Source of the DNA: an uncultured Alphaproteobacteria bacterium
Lineage (GTDB): Bacteria > Pseudomonadota > Alphaproteobacteria > Rhodobacterales > Rhodobacteraceae
Direction: 5' to 3'
DNA length: 51,553 nucleotides
NCBI GenBank assembly: GCA_902596985.1
Contig: CACJWR010000011.1
Coordinates: forward strand, 1-51,553
This document shows, one piece after another, positions 31,230 to 39,975 of this stretch (positions within the stretch are counted from its first letter, which is position 1; every line of letters begins with the position of its first letter). The position numbers were made by a program, and so were the translations under genes. The notes under the pieces were generated by a model. That model ran no database searches. It worked only from the letters and a program-made list of their open reading frames with translations, and was not told the DNA's origin.

Positions 31230-31306
31230 TGGTACCGATGGTTGGATTCGAACCAACGACCCCTAGATCCACAATCTAGTGCTCTAACCAACTGAGCTAC
31301 ATCGGC
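31230..31306 (-). tRNA. tRNA-His (GTG), alphaproteobacterial type without G-1
   Basis: Read leftward, GCCGATG opens the acceptor stem and pairs with CATCGGT (G1-U72 wobble). A73 and an encoded CCA (31230-31232) follow. The anticodon is GTG in TTGTGGA. The base before G1 is T, so no G-1 is encoded. The combination of absent G-1 and A73 is the alphaproteobacterial form described in Caulobacter, where HisRS does not use G-1:C73. Confidence 0.96.
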
Positions 31307-31307
31307 A

Positions 31308-31334
31308 TAACTTACATCCGTAATTTGTAAGTTA
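31308..31334. repeat. Perfect inverted repeat just upstream of tRNA-His
   Basis: The arms TAACTTAC (31308-31315) and GTAAGTTA (31327-31334) are separated by eleven bases, with one base between the dyad and the tRNA 5' end. In the leftward tRNA transcript it would form a leader hairpin. It may assist 5' processing or be an operator. No U-run follows in either useful direction. Confidence 0.5.
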
Positions 31335-31466
31335 AAAAAGAACTTATTAACAGCTTTTTTTGAAAGACACAAAGTTATTTTAGAATATTATTGTGCTGGC
31401 TAGATATATATGTGTTATTCCACATTAAAGGCCTATCATTACAATAAAAACTACTAGTTTAAAAAC

Positions 31467-31495
31467 TTGTTTAAATTTTTTTTAGATTATATATG
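31467..31495 (+). promoter_or_regulatory. Sigma-70-type promoter for 6S RNA
   Basis: TTGTTT (31467-31472) and TATATG (31490-31495) are 17 bases apart. The predicted start at about 31502 coincides with the 5' edge of the 6S RNA. The spacer is very T-rich. Confidence 0.5.
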
Positions 31496-31499
31496 GTCG

Positions 31500-31660
31500 T
31501 GATTGTGAGTTCTGGCTTTCTTGTAAAAGTTTAATCCTAGTGGCCTTAAAATCTCGAAAGGGAGTTGGCTCTGTCAAGGTCGTGGCCTCTGATAACCGAT
31601 GCCCACCTGTTAATTCAGGCTCTCGAGGATAAAACAATACGGTTTTGCTGGTTCTCACCT
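31500..31660 (+). ncRNA. ssrS: 6S RNA (SsrS), sigma-70 RNA-polymerase regulator
   Basis: 6S RNA mimics an open promoter and sequesters housekeeping RNA polymerase. It is upstream of fau in many proteobacteria, as here, and the fau-ymdB-yebC order supports this. The candidate folds as a rod. The end stem is GTGAG/CTCAC (31505-31509 with 31654-31658), and GTAAAA pairs with TTTTGC. There is an internal bulge with GGCCTTAAAA (compare GCCTTAAAA in E. coli 6S). An inner arm ATCTCGA pairs with TCGAGGAT (one bulge), and CCTG/CAGG forms the hairpin within GCCCACCTGTTAATTCAGGC. The ends are estimated, not measured. Length of about 155-160 nt fits the alphaproteobacterial class. Confidence 0.72.
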
Positions 31661-31673
31661 TTTTAAAGAGGTG
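31656..31673 (+). promoter_or_regulatory. Hairpin covering the fau ribosome-binding site
   Basis: CACCTTTTTAAAGAGGTG folds into a six-base stem (31656-31661 with 31668-31673) with loop TTTAAA. The 3' arm is the GAGGTG Shine-Dalgarno for fau. The CACC arm also pairs with GTGAG in 6S RNA, so the two structures compete. Processing or folding of 6S could therefore influence fau translation. Confidence 0.5.
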
Positions 31674-31678
31674 GTTTG

Positions 31679-32263
31679 TTGTTTGAAATCGATAAAGTAC
31701 AACATAGAAAAATTGCGATTAGTAAAAGAAGGAAAGTCTATGAAGCTTTGCACCATGAGGAATATGCCAAAAGAATTACACACTTTTTCCATGAATGGAT
31801 TTCAAGTCAAAAGTCTGTTTTTGTTGTAGCTTTATATCACCCCATAAATAGCGAAATAAATCCCCTGTCGTTGATACAGTATCTTGATATCAAAAACAAA
31901 ACCGTTTGCTTGCCAATAGTTGCAAATAAAAAACAACCTTTAATATTCAAACCTTGGCGTCCAGGAGAGGAAATGGTTATTGGACATTATGGAATATCCG
32001 TGCCTGATAATGATCAGACCTTAATTCCTGATCTAATCATTTGTCCTCTTTTAGCTTACGATTCTAAGGGAATGAGGCTAGGTTATGGTGGAGGCTTCTA
32101 CGATAGAACAATAAAATATTTAAGAAGAAATAAGCGAGTAAAATATATCGGGCTTGCGTTTTCAGGGCAAAAAAGTTATCACGATCTACCATCGGAGGTT
32201 CATGATGTTCCCCTAGACGCGGTTTTAACTGAAAGAGGAATGGATTATTTCCAACAATTTTAA
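31679..32263 (+). CDS. fau: 5-formyltetrahydrofolate cyclo-ligase (Fau/YgfA)
   Basis: The enzyme converts 5-formyltetrahydrofolate to methenyl-tetrahydrofolate in an ATP-dependent step. The product (194-195 aa) has the C-terminal signature MRLGYGGGFYDRTIKYL with GGGxYD, and the earlier FKPWRPGEEM and DLIICPLLAYD segments. TTG 31679 is the favoured start because GAGG is seven bases upstream; TTG 31676 is possible. It follows the 6S RNA gene, a linkage typical of ssrS loci. Confidence 0.93.
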   Translation: MFEIDKVQHRKIAISKRRKVYEALHHEEYAKRITHFFHEWISSQKSVFVVALYHPINSEINPLSLIQYLDIKNKTVCLPIVANKKQPLIFKPWRPGEEMVIGHYGISVPDNDQTLIPDLIICPLLAYDSKGMRLGYGGGFYDRTIKYLRRNKRVKYIGLAFSGQKSYHDLPSEVHDVPLDAVLTERGMDYFQQF

Positions 32264-32280
32264 ATGAAGAAACCTAGAAC

Positions 32281-33084
32281 ATGAAAGTAGCTTTTTTTGG
32301 TGATATTGTTGGGAAAACAGGAAGGCAAAAAATAGAGAGTAGTCTTCATCAATTTGTTTCTTCTGAAAAAATTGAATTTGTTGTCGTGAATGCAGAAAAT
32401 GCAACGTCTGGAGCAGGACTATCTGCAAACCACGCAGAAGATTTGTTGAATGCTTCTGTCGATTGCATCACTCTAGGAGATCATGCCTATGACAATAAAG
32501 AAATAATACCTTTATTAGCACGCACAAAACAAATAGTTAGACCAATTAATTATTCAGATGATTGTCCTGGGCAAGGCTGGCAAATTTTTTCGGTAAATGA
32601 TAAGAAAATACTTGTGTTACAGGTTTTGGGACGGGTGTTTATGAAAAAAAAATTCTTGGACCCATTTCCGTTCTTGGAAGATATATTTTCTCAATATAAG
32701 CTTGGCCTGAATGTGGATTGTATAATTGTAGATGTACATGCAGAGGCAACCTCCGAGAAAATGGCCGTGGGCCATTTTTGTGATGGCAAAGCAAGTTTAG
32801 TAATTGGTACTCATACACATGTACCAACAGGGGACACAAGAATTTTAGAAAATGGAACGGCATTTCAGTCTGATGCAGGAATGTCTGGTGACTATAATAG
32901 TATCATTGGTATGGATAAAGCCGAACCAATGCGGAGGTTTTTGAAAAATCAAATTAGTGGAAGATTTACGCCGGCAAATGGAGAGGCCACTCTGTGCGGA
33001 GTAACGGTGGATTTGAATAAAAACGGTAAGGCAAAAAAGATAAAAGCAATTAGGATCGGTGGAGTTTTAGGGCGCTCAGCATAA
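32281..33084 (+). CDS. YmdB-type metallophosphoesterase (TIGR00282)
   Basis: The product is a 267-aa calcineurin-like phosphoesterase. Motifs are FFGDIVGKTGRQ (metal-binding GD), VVNAENATSGAGL, TLGDHAYDNKEI, DVHAEATSEK and GTHTHVPTGDTRIL with paired His ligands. The family includes B. subtilis YmdB, a cAMP phosphodiesterase affecting motility and biofilm choices. The H in GDHAYD replaces the usual Asn of GNH; some family members vary here. It lies 17 bases after fau. Confidence 0.9.
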   Translation: MKVAFFGDIVGKTGRQKIESSLHQFVSSEKIEFVVVNAENATSGAGLSANHAEDLLNASVDCITLGDHAYDNKEIIPLLARTKQIVRPINYSDDCPGQGWQIFSVNDKKILVLQVLGRVFMKKKFLDPFPFLEDIFSQYKLGLNVDCIIVDVHAEATSEKMAVGHFCDGKASLVIGTHTHVPTGDTRILENGTAFQSDAGMSGDYNSIIGMDKAEPMRRFLKNQISGRFTPANGEATLCGVTVDLNKNGKAKKIKAIRIGGVLGRSA

Positions 33085-33141
33085 TAACGAATAATACTTT
33101 TTTTTGTTGTTTTATGAAAAATTTTTGTGGTAGAAACTTAC

Positions 33142-33888
33142 ATGGCTGGTCATAGTAAATGGGCAAATATTCAGCATAGAAAAGGTCGACAAGACGCGGC
33201 CAGGTCTAAGTTGTTCTCTAAGTTGTCCAAGGAGATAACGGTTGCAGCAAAGATTGGCGATCCTGATCCAGAAAAAAACCCTAGATTACGTTTAGCAGTG
33301 AGAGAGGCAAAATCTAACTCCGTGCCAAAAGATGTTATAGATCGGGCAATTAAAAAGTCTCAAAGTTCAGATTTTGAAAATATGGATGAGATTCGATACG
33401 AAGGCTATGCCTCTGGTGGCATTGCAGTGATAGTAGAAGCATTAACTGACAACAGAAATAGAACAGCGTCTAATGTGCGTTCTTTATTTACTAAATATGG
33501 TGGGAACCTCGGTGAAAGTGGATCTGTGGGATTTCTATTTGATCAGTGTGGGTTAATCGCATTCGATCTCAAAGCACAAAGCGAAGATGAAGTCTTTGAA
33601 AAAGCAATAGATGCAGGGGCAGACGATGTTGAGTTTTATGATCAAAGGGCATTTATTTATTGTTCTACAGAAGAATTAAACACAATTGCGAACTTTATGG
33701 AGAAATGTCATTTTGAGGATATAAGCAGTAAGATAATATGGAAAGCCAAAGAACCAATTAAAATAGGTATCGAGCAATTACAAAAGGTGGCCAAATTGAT
33801 CGAAGCCTTGGAAGACGATGATGACGTGAGATCTGTCACTAGCAACTTTGAGGCTTCAGATGAAGACCTTGAGGCTCTTTCAAGTTAA
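33142..33888 (+). CDS. yebC: YebC/PmpR-family transcription/translation factor
   Basis: YebC-type proteins act as DNA-binding regulators and, as shown recently for the family, in ribosome rescue at proline-rich stretches. The N terminus [19 protein letters not shown] is diagnostic, with [13 protein letters not shown]. The start is ATG 33142; an upstream GTG at 33127 has no support in the family. Length 248 aa is standard. It is separated by about 57 bases from the phosphoesterase gene, as in other 6S/fau loci. Confidence 0.96.
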   Translation: MAGHSKWANIQHRKGRQDAARSKLFSKLSKEITVAAKIGDPDPEKNPRLRLAVREAKSNSVPKDVIDRAIKKSQSSDFENMDEIRYEGYASGGIAVIVEALTDNRNRTASNVRSLFTKYGGNLGESGSVGFLFDQCGLIAFDLKAQSEDEVFEKAIDAGADDVEFYDQRAFIYCSTEELNTIANFMEKCHFEDISSKIIWKAKEPIKIGIEQLQKVAKLIEALEDDDDVRSVTSNFEASDEDLEALSS

Positions 33889-33912
33889 AAATATTATCGT
33901 GTAAGGACAATT

Positions 33913-35445
33913 ATGGAAAACATTTTACAGCAACTTGAAAAACGTAGGGAAGAGGCACGACTTGGTGGGGGAAAGAAACGAGTAAAAGCACAGCATGAGA
34001 AAGGAAAACTTACAGCTAGGGAACGCTTAGAGGTTTTGCTTGATAGGAACTCATTCGAAGAATTTGATATGTTTGTAACTCATAATTGTTATGATTTTGG
34101 TATGGAAACTCAAAAAATCCCGGGTGACGGTGTAATAACTGGGTGGGGGACGATCAACGGTAGATTGGTATATGTTTTCAGTCAAGATTTTACGGTTTTA
34201 GGTGGGTCCTTATCGGAAAGTCATGCAAAAAAGATTTGTAAGATTATGGATATGGCCGTTCAAAACAGGGCGCCAGTGATTGGATTGAATGATAGCGGTG
34301 GTGCAAGAATACAAGAGGGTGTAGCTTCTCTCGCTGGATATGCGGAGGTCTTCAAGAGAAATACTTTGGCTTCCGGTGTCGTGCCGCAGATTAGCGTAAT
34401 TATGGGGCCTTGTGCCGGTGGAGCAGTTTATTCGCCTGCTATGACTGATTTTATTTTCATGGTAAAAAATTCAAGCTATATGTTCGTCACTGGTCCAGAT
34501 GTAGTCAAAGCTGTTACAAATGAGGTGGTAACTGCAGAAGAACTTGGCGGAGCAAAGACGCATACCAGCAAATCAAGTGTTGCTGATGCGGCATATGACA
34601 ATGACATCATTGTGCTTAAACAAGTGAGAAGGTTTTTCGACTTTATTCCACTCAATAATACTGACAAGAGCCCCACTGTAGAAGTATACGACTCGATAAA
34701 CCGATCAGAAAATTCCCTGGATACATTAGTTCCTGAAAATCCCAACACACCATATGATATGAAGGAATTGATAATTAAAATAGCTGATGAAAATGACTTC
34801 TTTGAAATTCAGAAGGAATTTGCAAAGAACATTTTAGTCGGTTTCATTAGGGTCAACGGGTCAACTGTAGGGGTTGTAGCAAATCAACCTATGGTGCTAG
34901 CAGGTTGTCTTGATATAGATAGTTCTCGTAAAGCTGCCCGATTTGTTCGCTTTTGTGATGCATTTGAGATACCAATCTTAACTTTCGTAGATGTTCCAGG
35001 ATTTCTACCTGGCACCTCTCAAGAATATGGCGGTGTAATTAAGCATGGCGCTAAACTTTTATTCGCTTACGCAGAAGCTACAGTGCCTAAAGTTACTGTT
35101 ATAACAAGAAAAGCATACGGCGGAGCGTACGATGTTATGGCGTCTAAGCACCTCAGAGGTGATTTCAATTATGCTTGGCCAACTGCTGAAATTGCAGTTA
35201 TGGGGGCAAAGGGTGCTGTGGAAATAATACATAGAGCGGATCTTGGCGATAGTGGAAAGCTAGAAAATCATAGAAAAGTATATGAAGAGAGATTTGCCAA
35301 CCCTTTTGTTGCGGCTGAGAAGGGATTTATAGATGAGGTCATTATGCCAAGAAATACACGGCGTAGAATTGCGAGAGCGTTCGCCAGCCTAAGGAATAAA
35401 AAATTATCAAACCCACTGAAAAAACATGACAATATTCCACTTTAA
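33913..35445 (+). CDS. pccB: Propionyl-CoA carboxylase beta subunit
   Basis: This is the carboxyltransferase subunit that moves CO2 from biotin to propionyl-CoA, giving methylmalonyl-CoA. The 510-aa product begins like PccB ([20 protein letters not shown]). It has [53 protein letters not shown] and [17 protein letters not shown], with oxyanion-hole glycines. AAGGA precedes the ATG. It opens a rightward operon with a small gene, pccA, methylmalonyl-CoA mutase, maeB and prpE. Confidence 0.97.
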   Translation: MENILQQLEKRREEARLGGGKKRVKAQHEKGKLTARERLEVLLDRNSFEEFDMFVTHNCYDFGMETQKIPGDGVITGWGTINGRLVYVFSQDFTVLGGSLSESHAKKICKIMDMAVQNRAPVIGLNDSGGARIQEGVASLAGYAEVFKRNTLASGVVPQISVIMGPCAGGAVYSPAMTDFIFMVKNSSYMFVTGPDVVKAVTNEVVTAEELGGAKTHTSKSSVADAAYDNDIIVLKQVRRFFDFIPLNNTDKSPTVEVYDSINRSENSLDTLVPENPNTPYDMKELIIKIADENDFFEIQKEFAKNILVGFIRVNGSTVGVVANQPMVLAGCLDIDSSRKAARFVRFCDAFEIPILTFVDVPGFLPGTSQEYGGVIKHGAKLLFAYAEATVPKVTVITRKAYGGAYDVMASKHLRGDFNYAWPTAEIAVMGAKGAVEIIHRADLGDSGKLENHRKVYEERFANPFVAAEKGFIDEVIMPRNTRRRIARAFASLRNKKLSNPLKKHDNIPL

Positions 35446-35501
35446 CGAGGTATAAGATTTTTAAGCATAAGGGATTTCCATCGGGAATAAAGCAAACAAA
35501 G

Positions 35502-35801
35502 GTGCACTTTACTATACGGCGCGAAAATAAAGTTGAGCCTGCTAAAATTTTCAGAAGAGAAAGGTATGCAGATAGACGAAAAAATGACATAATCGCTGAC
35601 ACGGTTTTTCTCTCTCATCTTTATGATTTTTTTGGTGATAAGCCATTTCTGAGAGGAAACCTTGATGCTGGAAGGATTAGCTGGTTATTCGATAGGGAGA
35701 TTAAAAGTGCAGAAAAAAACTTCAATCCCAAATCCTATGAGGCTCTTTTGGTTTTAGATGTAAAGGAAATAGAAAAAAATTTTCCTGATGTAATAGGGTA
35801 G
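35502..35801 (+). CDS. Hypothetical protein (99 aa) between pccB and pccA
   Basis: This is a small basic product (RRENKVEPAKIFRRERYADRRK) followed by a mixed acidic part ending DVKEIEKNFPDV. No domain is recognised. There is no signal peptide. The GTG start is uncertain because only a weak AAAG precedes it, and the following pccA begins nine bases after its stop. Small proteins inserted between the two subunits occur in some alphaproteobacterial pcc operons. It could be an assembly factor for the biotin enzyme, but this is inference. Confidence 0.5.
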   Translation: MHFTIRRENKVEPAKIFRRERYADRRKNDIIADTVFLSHLYDFFGDKPFLRGNLDAGRISWLFDREIKSAEKNFNPKSYEALLVLDVKEIEKNFPDVIG

Positions 35802-35810
35802 TGAATTAAA

Positions 35811-37808
35811 ATGTTTAATAAAATACTTGTCGCAAATAGAGGTGAAATTGCCTGTCGCGTAATTAAGTCAGCCCAAGGTATGGGTATAAAAGTAGTTGCT
35901 GTTTATTCAGACGCAGACCGGTATTCCCCGCATACCTTGATGGCCGATGAGGCAATATATATAGGAGAAAGTCCTGCACAAAGTTCTTATCTAGATAAAG
36001 AGAAAATTATTCCTGCTATGAAACAAACGGAAGCAGAGGCAGTTCATCCAGGCTATGGATTTCTTTCAGAAAATTCAGATTTTGCTCGAGAAGTAGAAAA
36101 AAATAATTTAGTTTTCATAGGACCACCAAGCTCAGCAATAGATTTAATGGGTGATAAAATATCGTCAAAAAAAATCGCTGAAGAATCAGGAGTATCCATC
36201 GTACCTGGGTTTCTAGGTGAAATTTCTGATGAAAATCAAGCATTAAAAATCGCAAAAGATATTGGGTTTCCAGTATTAATTAAAGCATCAGCAGGCGGTG
36301 GTGGTAAAGGTATGAGAATTATAAGTTCTGAGAGCGAATTGAAACAAGGTTTAGTTTCCTCTCAAAACGAGGCAGAAAAATCTTTCGGTGATAAAAGAGT
36401 TTTTATCGAGAAGTATATAACTAATCCTAGGCATATTGAGATCCAAGTACTAGCTGATAAGTTTGGAAATTGTATATATTTGGGGGAAAGAGAATGTTCG
36501 ATTCAAAGAAGAAATCAAAAGGTTATTGAAGAAGCCCCAAGTCCCTTCCTTGACAGCCAGCTAAGAATGAAAATGGGAGATCAAGCTGTAAGTTTGGCAA
36601 AGGCAGTAAACTACTGCTCTGCAGGAACTGTAGAGTTTATAGTGGATGGAGATAAAAATTTTTATTTCCTAGAAATGAATACACGTTTGCAAGTAGAACA
36701 CCCCGTTACAGAACTAGTAACCGGTCTAGATCTTGTAGAATTAATGATAAAAGTCGCTTATGGGGAGCGATTAAATTTAATGCAACACGAAGTAAAACTA
36801 AAGGGTTGGGCTTTCGAAAGTAGAATTTATGCAGAAGATCCTTACAGAAACTTTCTTCCCTCTACTGGAAGATTAACGAAGTTTAAACCCCCTGAAGTAT
36901 CCAATACCGAGGATAAAGTAATTAGAAATGACTGCGGTGTAATTGAAGGTGGAGAAATCAGTATTTATTATGATCCGATGATATCTAAGTTATGTTCTTG
37001 GGGAGAAACTAGGGAACGCGCTATTGACTACATGCAGGAAGCTTTGGATAATTATCAAATTGAGGGAATAGGACAAAATATACCCTTTCTACATAGCGTT
37101 TATAGGAATATTGATTTTTGCGAAGGCAATATTTCAACAGGTTTTATAGAAGAAAACTATCCTGAAGGATTTAAAGGTGAGACACTTTCTAAAGAGGAAC
37201 GCAACCAACTAGCTGCTTTAATTGCTTTTGCACAGCATACAAAAAATATGAGAGATCAAACAATTTCAGGGAGAATGAATCCTTCTGAGAAGAGTACGGT
37301 TGGTGAATATTTTATAAAGTTTGAGGATCAATGGGTTGCTGTTAAAATTCAGACAGGTGACCATGAGAATACTGTTATTGTAGATGACACGCAGTTAAAG
37401 TTTGTCACTAGTTGGAAACCGAGCGATGCCCTGATAAGCGCAAGTTTTAACAAAAAAAATATTGTCGCAAATTTAAGATTTAAGGATGAAGGAATTACTG
37501 TAGAGTACCGAGGTTTTATGGATACAGTAGTTGTATGTAATGAAACTGAAAAAGAGTTATTTAAATTTATAAAGGAGCCTGAAGCTATTGATACATCGAA
37601 ATTTCTTTTATGTCCCATGCCGGGCCTCTTAGTTTCTATGAGTGTAAAAGATGGAGATTTTATTGAGGAAGGTCAAATTTTATGTTCTGTTGAGGCAATG
37701 AAGATGGAGAATGTATTTAGAGCTGAGAAAAAAGGTAAGGTTAAAAAAGTCAATGTAGCAGCTGGTGACAGTTTGGCAGTAGATGATGTAATTATTGAGT
37801 TTGAATAA
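35811..37808 (+). CDS. pccA: Propionyl-CoA carboxylase alpha subunit (biotin carboxylase + BCCP)
   Basis: The 665-aa product carboxylates its own biotin with ATP and bicarbonate. The N-terminal biotin carboxylase domain has [19 protein letters not shown], the ATP-grasp Gly-rich [31 protein letters not shown] and [15 protein letters not shown]. The C-terminal biotinyl domain has [13 protein letters not shown], where Lys is the biotinylation site, near residue 629. The BT linker domain lies between them. All key residues are intact. It is encoded with pccB and the mutase, so propionyl-CoA can pass to methylmalonyl-CoA. Confidence 0.97.
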   Translation: MFNKILVANRGEIACRVIKSAQGMGIKVVAVYSDADRYSPHTLMADEAIYIGESPAQSSYLDKEKIIPAMKQTEAEAVHPGYGFLSENSDFAREVEKNNLVFIGPPSSAIDLMGDKISSKKIAEESGVSIVPGFLGEISDENQALKIAKDIGFPVLIKASAGGGGKGMRIISSESELKQGLVSSQNEAEKSFGDKRVFIEKYITNPRHIEIQVLADKFGNCIYLGERECSIQRRNQKVIEEAPSPFLDSQLRMKMGDQAVSLAKAVNYCSAGTVEFIVDGDKNFYFLEMNTRLQVEHPVTELVTGLDLVELMIKVAYGERLNLMQHEVKLKGWAFESRIYAEDPYRNFLPSTGRLTKFKPPEVSNTEDKVIRNDCGVIEGGEISIYYDPMISKLCSWGETRERAIDYMQEALDNYQIEGIGQNIPFLHSVYRNIDFCEGNISTGFIEENYPEGFKGETLSKEERNQLAALIAFAQHTKNMRDQTISGRMNPSEKSTVGEYFIKFEDQWVAVKIQTGDHENTVIVDDTQLKFVTSWKPSDALISASFNKKNIVANLRFKDEGITVEYRGFMDTVVVCNETEKELFKFIKEPEAIDTSKFLLCPMPGLLVSMSVKDGDFIEEGQILCSVEAMKMENVFRAEKKGKVKKVNVAAGDSLAVDDVIIEFE

Positions 37809-37816
37809 GGTATAAC

Positions 37817-39961
37817 ATGCAGCATAAAAAACTTTCGGAGTGGAAGCATTTAGCCGAAAAAGAATTAAGAGGAAAAAAGTTAGAATCCCTCAATGTTGAA
37901 ACAGCAGAGGGGATAGATATCAAACCTTTGTATACGGAGACTGATCTTGAAGGACTCGAACACTTAAATAGTATTCCAGGTAAAGAGCCGTTCATGAGAG
38001 GACCAAGGGCAACCATGTATGCTGGTAGGCCGTGGACAATAAGACAGTACGCTGGTTTTTCTACAGCTGCAGAGAGTAATAAGTTCTATAGAAAAAATCT
38101 TGCGTCTGGGCAGAAAGGGATATCGGTTGCATTCGATCTGGCTACTCACCGCGGATACGATAGTGACCATCCAAGAGTTGAAGGGGATGTGGGTAAAGCA
38201 GGTGTCGCTATTGACTCAGTAGAAGACATGAAGATCTTGTTTGAGGGTATTCCATTAGATCAAATGTCGGTCTCTATGACTATGAATGGAGCAGTTATAC
38301 CTATAATGGCAAGCTTTATCGTTGCAGGAGAGGAACAAGGGGTGCCAAGAGAAAAATTAACGGGTACCATTCAGAATGACATACTAAAAGAGTTTATGGT
38401 CCGAAATACCTATATTTACCCTCCCGAACCCTCTATGAAATTGATTGCTGATATAATAGAGTTTACGAGCAAAGAGATGCCAAAATTCAACTCTATATCA
38501 ATATCTGGCTACCATATGCAAGAAGCTGGAGCTAATTTGGTACAGGAATTGGCATTTACTTTAGCTGATGGGAAAGAATATGTACGAGCGGCCTTATCTA
38601 AAGGCTTAAATATTGATGATTTTGCTGGAAGGCTTTCATTCTTTTTTGCGATCGGTATGAATTTCTTTATGGAGGTAGCCAAACTTCGAGCTGCAAGAAT
38701 TTTATGGGCAAGGATTATTAAGGAATTTAATCCAAAAAAATCTAGTTCATTGATGCTTAGGACACATTGCCAAACCTCAGGTGTAAGCTTACAGGAACAA
38801 GACCCCTATAATAATGTGGTTAGAACTGCATATGAGGCACTAGCAGCTGTGCTGGGTGGGACTCAAAGTCTTCATACAAATGCTCTAGATGAGGCTATTG
38901 CTTTACCAACGGAGTTCTCGGCAAAAATTGCTAGAAATACTCAATTAATTCTTCAAGAAGAAACTGGAATAACAAATGTGGTTGATCCGCTAGCAGGGAG
39001 TTATTACGTGGAAACTTTAACTAACGAAATTTGTGAAAAGGCATGGGAACAGATCCAGGAAATTGAAGAATTAGGAGGTATGACTAAGGCGGTGGAGCTC
39101 GGTCTGCCTAAGCGACGAATAGAAGAATCAGCAGCAATTCGTCAGGCTAAGGTAGATAGTGGTGAGGAAGTCATTGTTGGAGTGAATAAATACGTTGGAG
39201 AGGATGAACAAAACGTAGAAGTCAGAGATGTAGATAACTTAAAAGTACGTCTTGAGCAAATTGAAAGACTAGAAAATATAAAAAGTTCTAGAGATGAAAA
39301 AAAATGTCTAGCTGCTCTTAATAATATGAAATTAGCAGCAAGAGATGGTACTGGAAACATCTTAGCATTAGCAATTGAGGCTGCTAGAGAGCGAGCCACT
39401 TTAGGAGAAATGTCATATGCTTTAGAGGAAGTTTACACTAGGTATTCAACAACAAGTGAAGTTGGTAACGGGCAATATGTTAAGTCCTTCAAAAAGAAAA
39501 AGGAGATCGAGCAGACATTAGATGTTGTGGACAGCTTTACCAGAATGGAGGGTCGAAAGCCGAAGATGCTAGTTGTCAAAATGGGGCAAGATGGTCATGA
39601 TAGAGGAGCAAAAGTAATTGCTTCAGCATTTATTGATTTTGGGTTTGATGTAAAAGTAGGCCCTTTATTTCAGACACCATCTGAGGCAGCTGAGGACGCA
39701 CTGAATGGAAAATTTGATATCATCGGTATTTCAACACAGGCGGCAGGCCATAAAACACTGGCTCCACAACTAATCGAGGAGCTAGAAAAGAAAGGTGGAC
39801 AAGATATGCTTGTAATCTGCGGCGGTGTTATTCCACATCAAGATCATAAATTTTTGAAAGACAGTGGGGTTAGTGCGATATTTGGACCTGGTACTAATAT
39901 TCCAAGAGCGGCAGATGAGATTATTCAGCTATTGTTCAATAAAAAAGGTCGCAACCACTAA
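37817..39961 (+). CDS. scpA: Methylmalonyl-CoA mutase (single-chain, B12-dependent)
   Basis: The enzyme rearranges methylmalonyl-CoA to succinyl-CoA. The 714-aa product has both domains. The (beta/alpha)8 domain includes [31 protein letters not shown] and the [19 protein letters not shown] segment. The C-terminal B12-binding domain (about residues 580-710) has [14 protein letters not shown] with the DxHxxG His, and GGVIPHQD. Length and end are as in ScpA/MCM. AAGG precedes the ATG. No epimerase or MeaB is seen here; they may be elsewhere. Confidence 0.97.
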   Translation: MQHKKLSEWKHLAEKELRGKKLESLNVETAEGIDIKPLYTETDLEGLEHLNSIPGKEPFMRGPRATMYAGRPWTIRQYAGFSTAAESNKFYRKNLASGQKGISVAFDLATHRGYDSDHPRVEGDVGKAGVAIDSVEDMKILFEGIPLDQMSVSMTMNGAVIPIMASFIVAGEEQGVPREKLTGTIQNDILKEFMVRNTYIYPPEPSMKLIADIIEFTSKEMPKFNSISISGYHMQEAGANLVQELAFTLADGKEYVRAALSKGLNIDDFAGRLSFFFAIGMNFFMEVAKLRAARILWARIIKEFNPKKSSSLMLRTHCQTSGVSLQEQDPYNNVVRTAYEALAAVLGGTQSLHTNALDEAIALPTEFSAKIARNTQLILQEETGITNVVDPLAGSYYVETLTNEICEKAWEQIQEIEELGGMTKAVELGLPKRRIEESAAIRQAKVDSGEEVIVGVNKYVGEDEQNVEVRDVDNLKVRLEQIERLENIKSSRDEKKCLAALNNMKLAARDGTGNILALAIEAARERATLGEMSYALEEVYTRYSTTSEVGNGQYVKSFKKKKEIEQTLDVVDSFTRMEGRKPKMLVVKMGQDGHDRGAKVIASAFIDFGFDVKVGPLFQTPSEAAEDALNGKFDIIGISTQAAGHKTLAPQLIEELEKKGGQDMLVICGGVIPHQDHKFLKDSGVSAIFGPGTNIPRAADEIIQLLFNKKGRNH

Positions 39962-39975
39962 TTTAAGAGGAAAAA

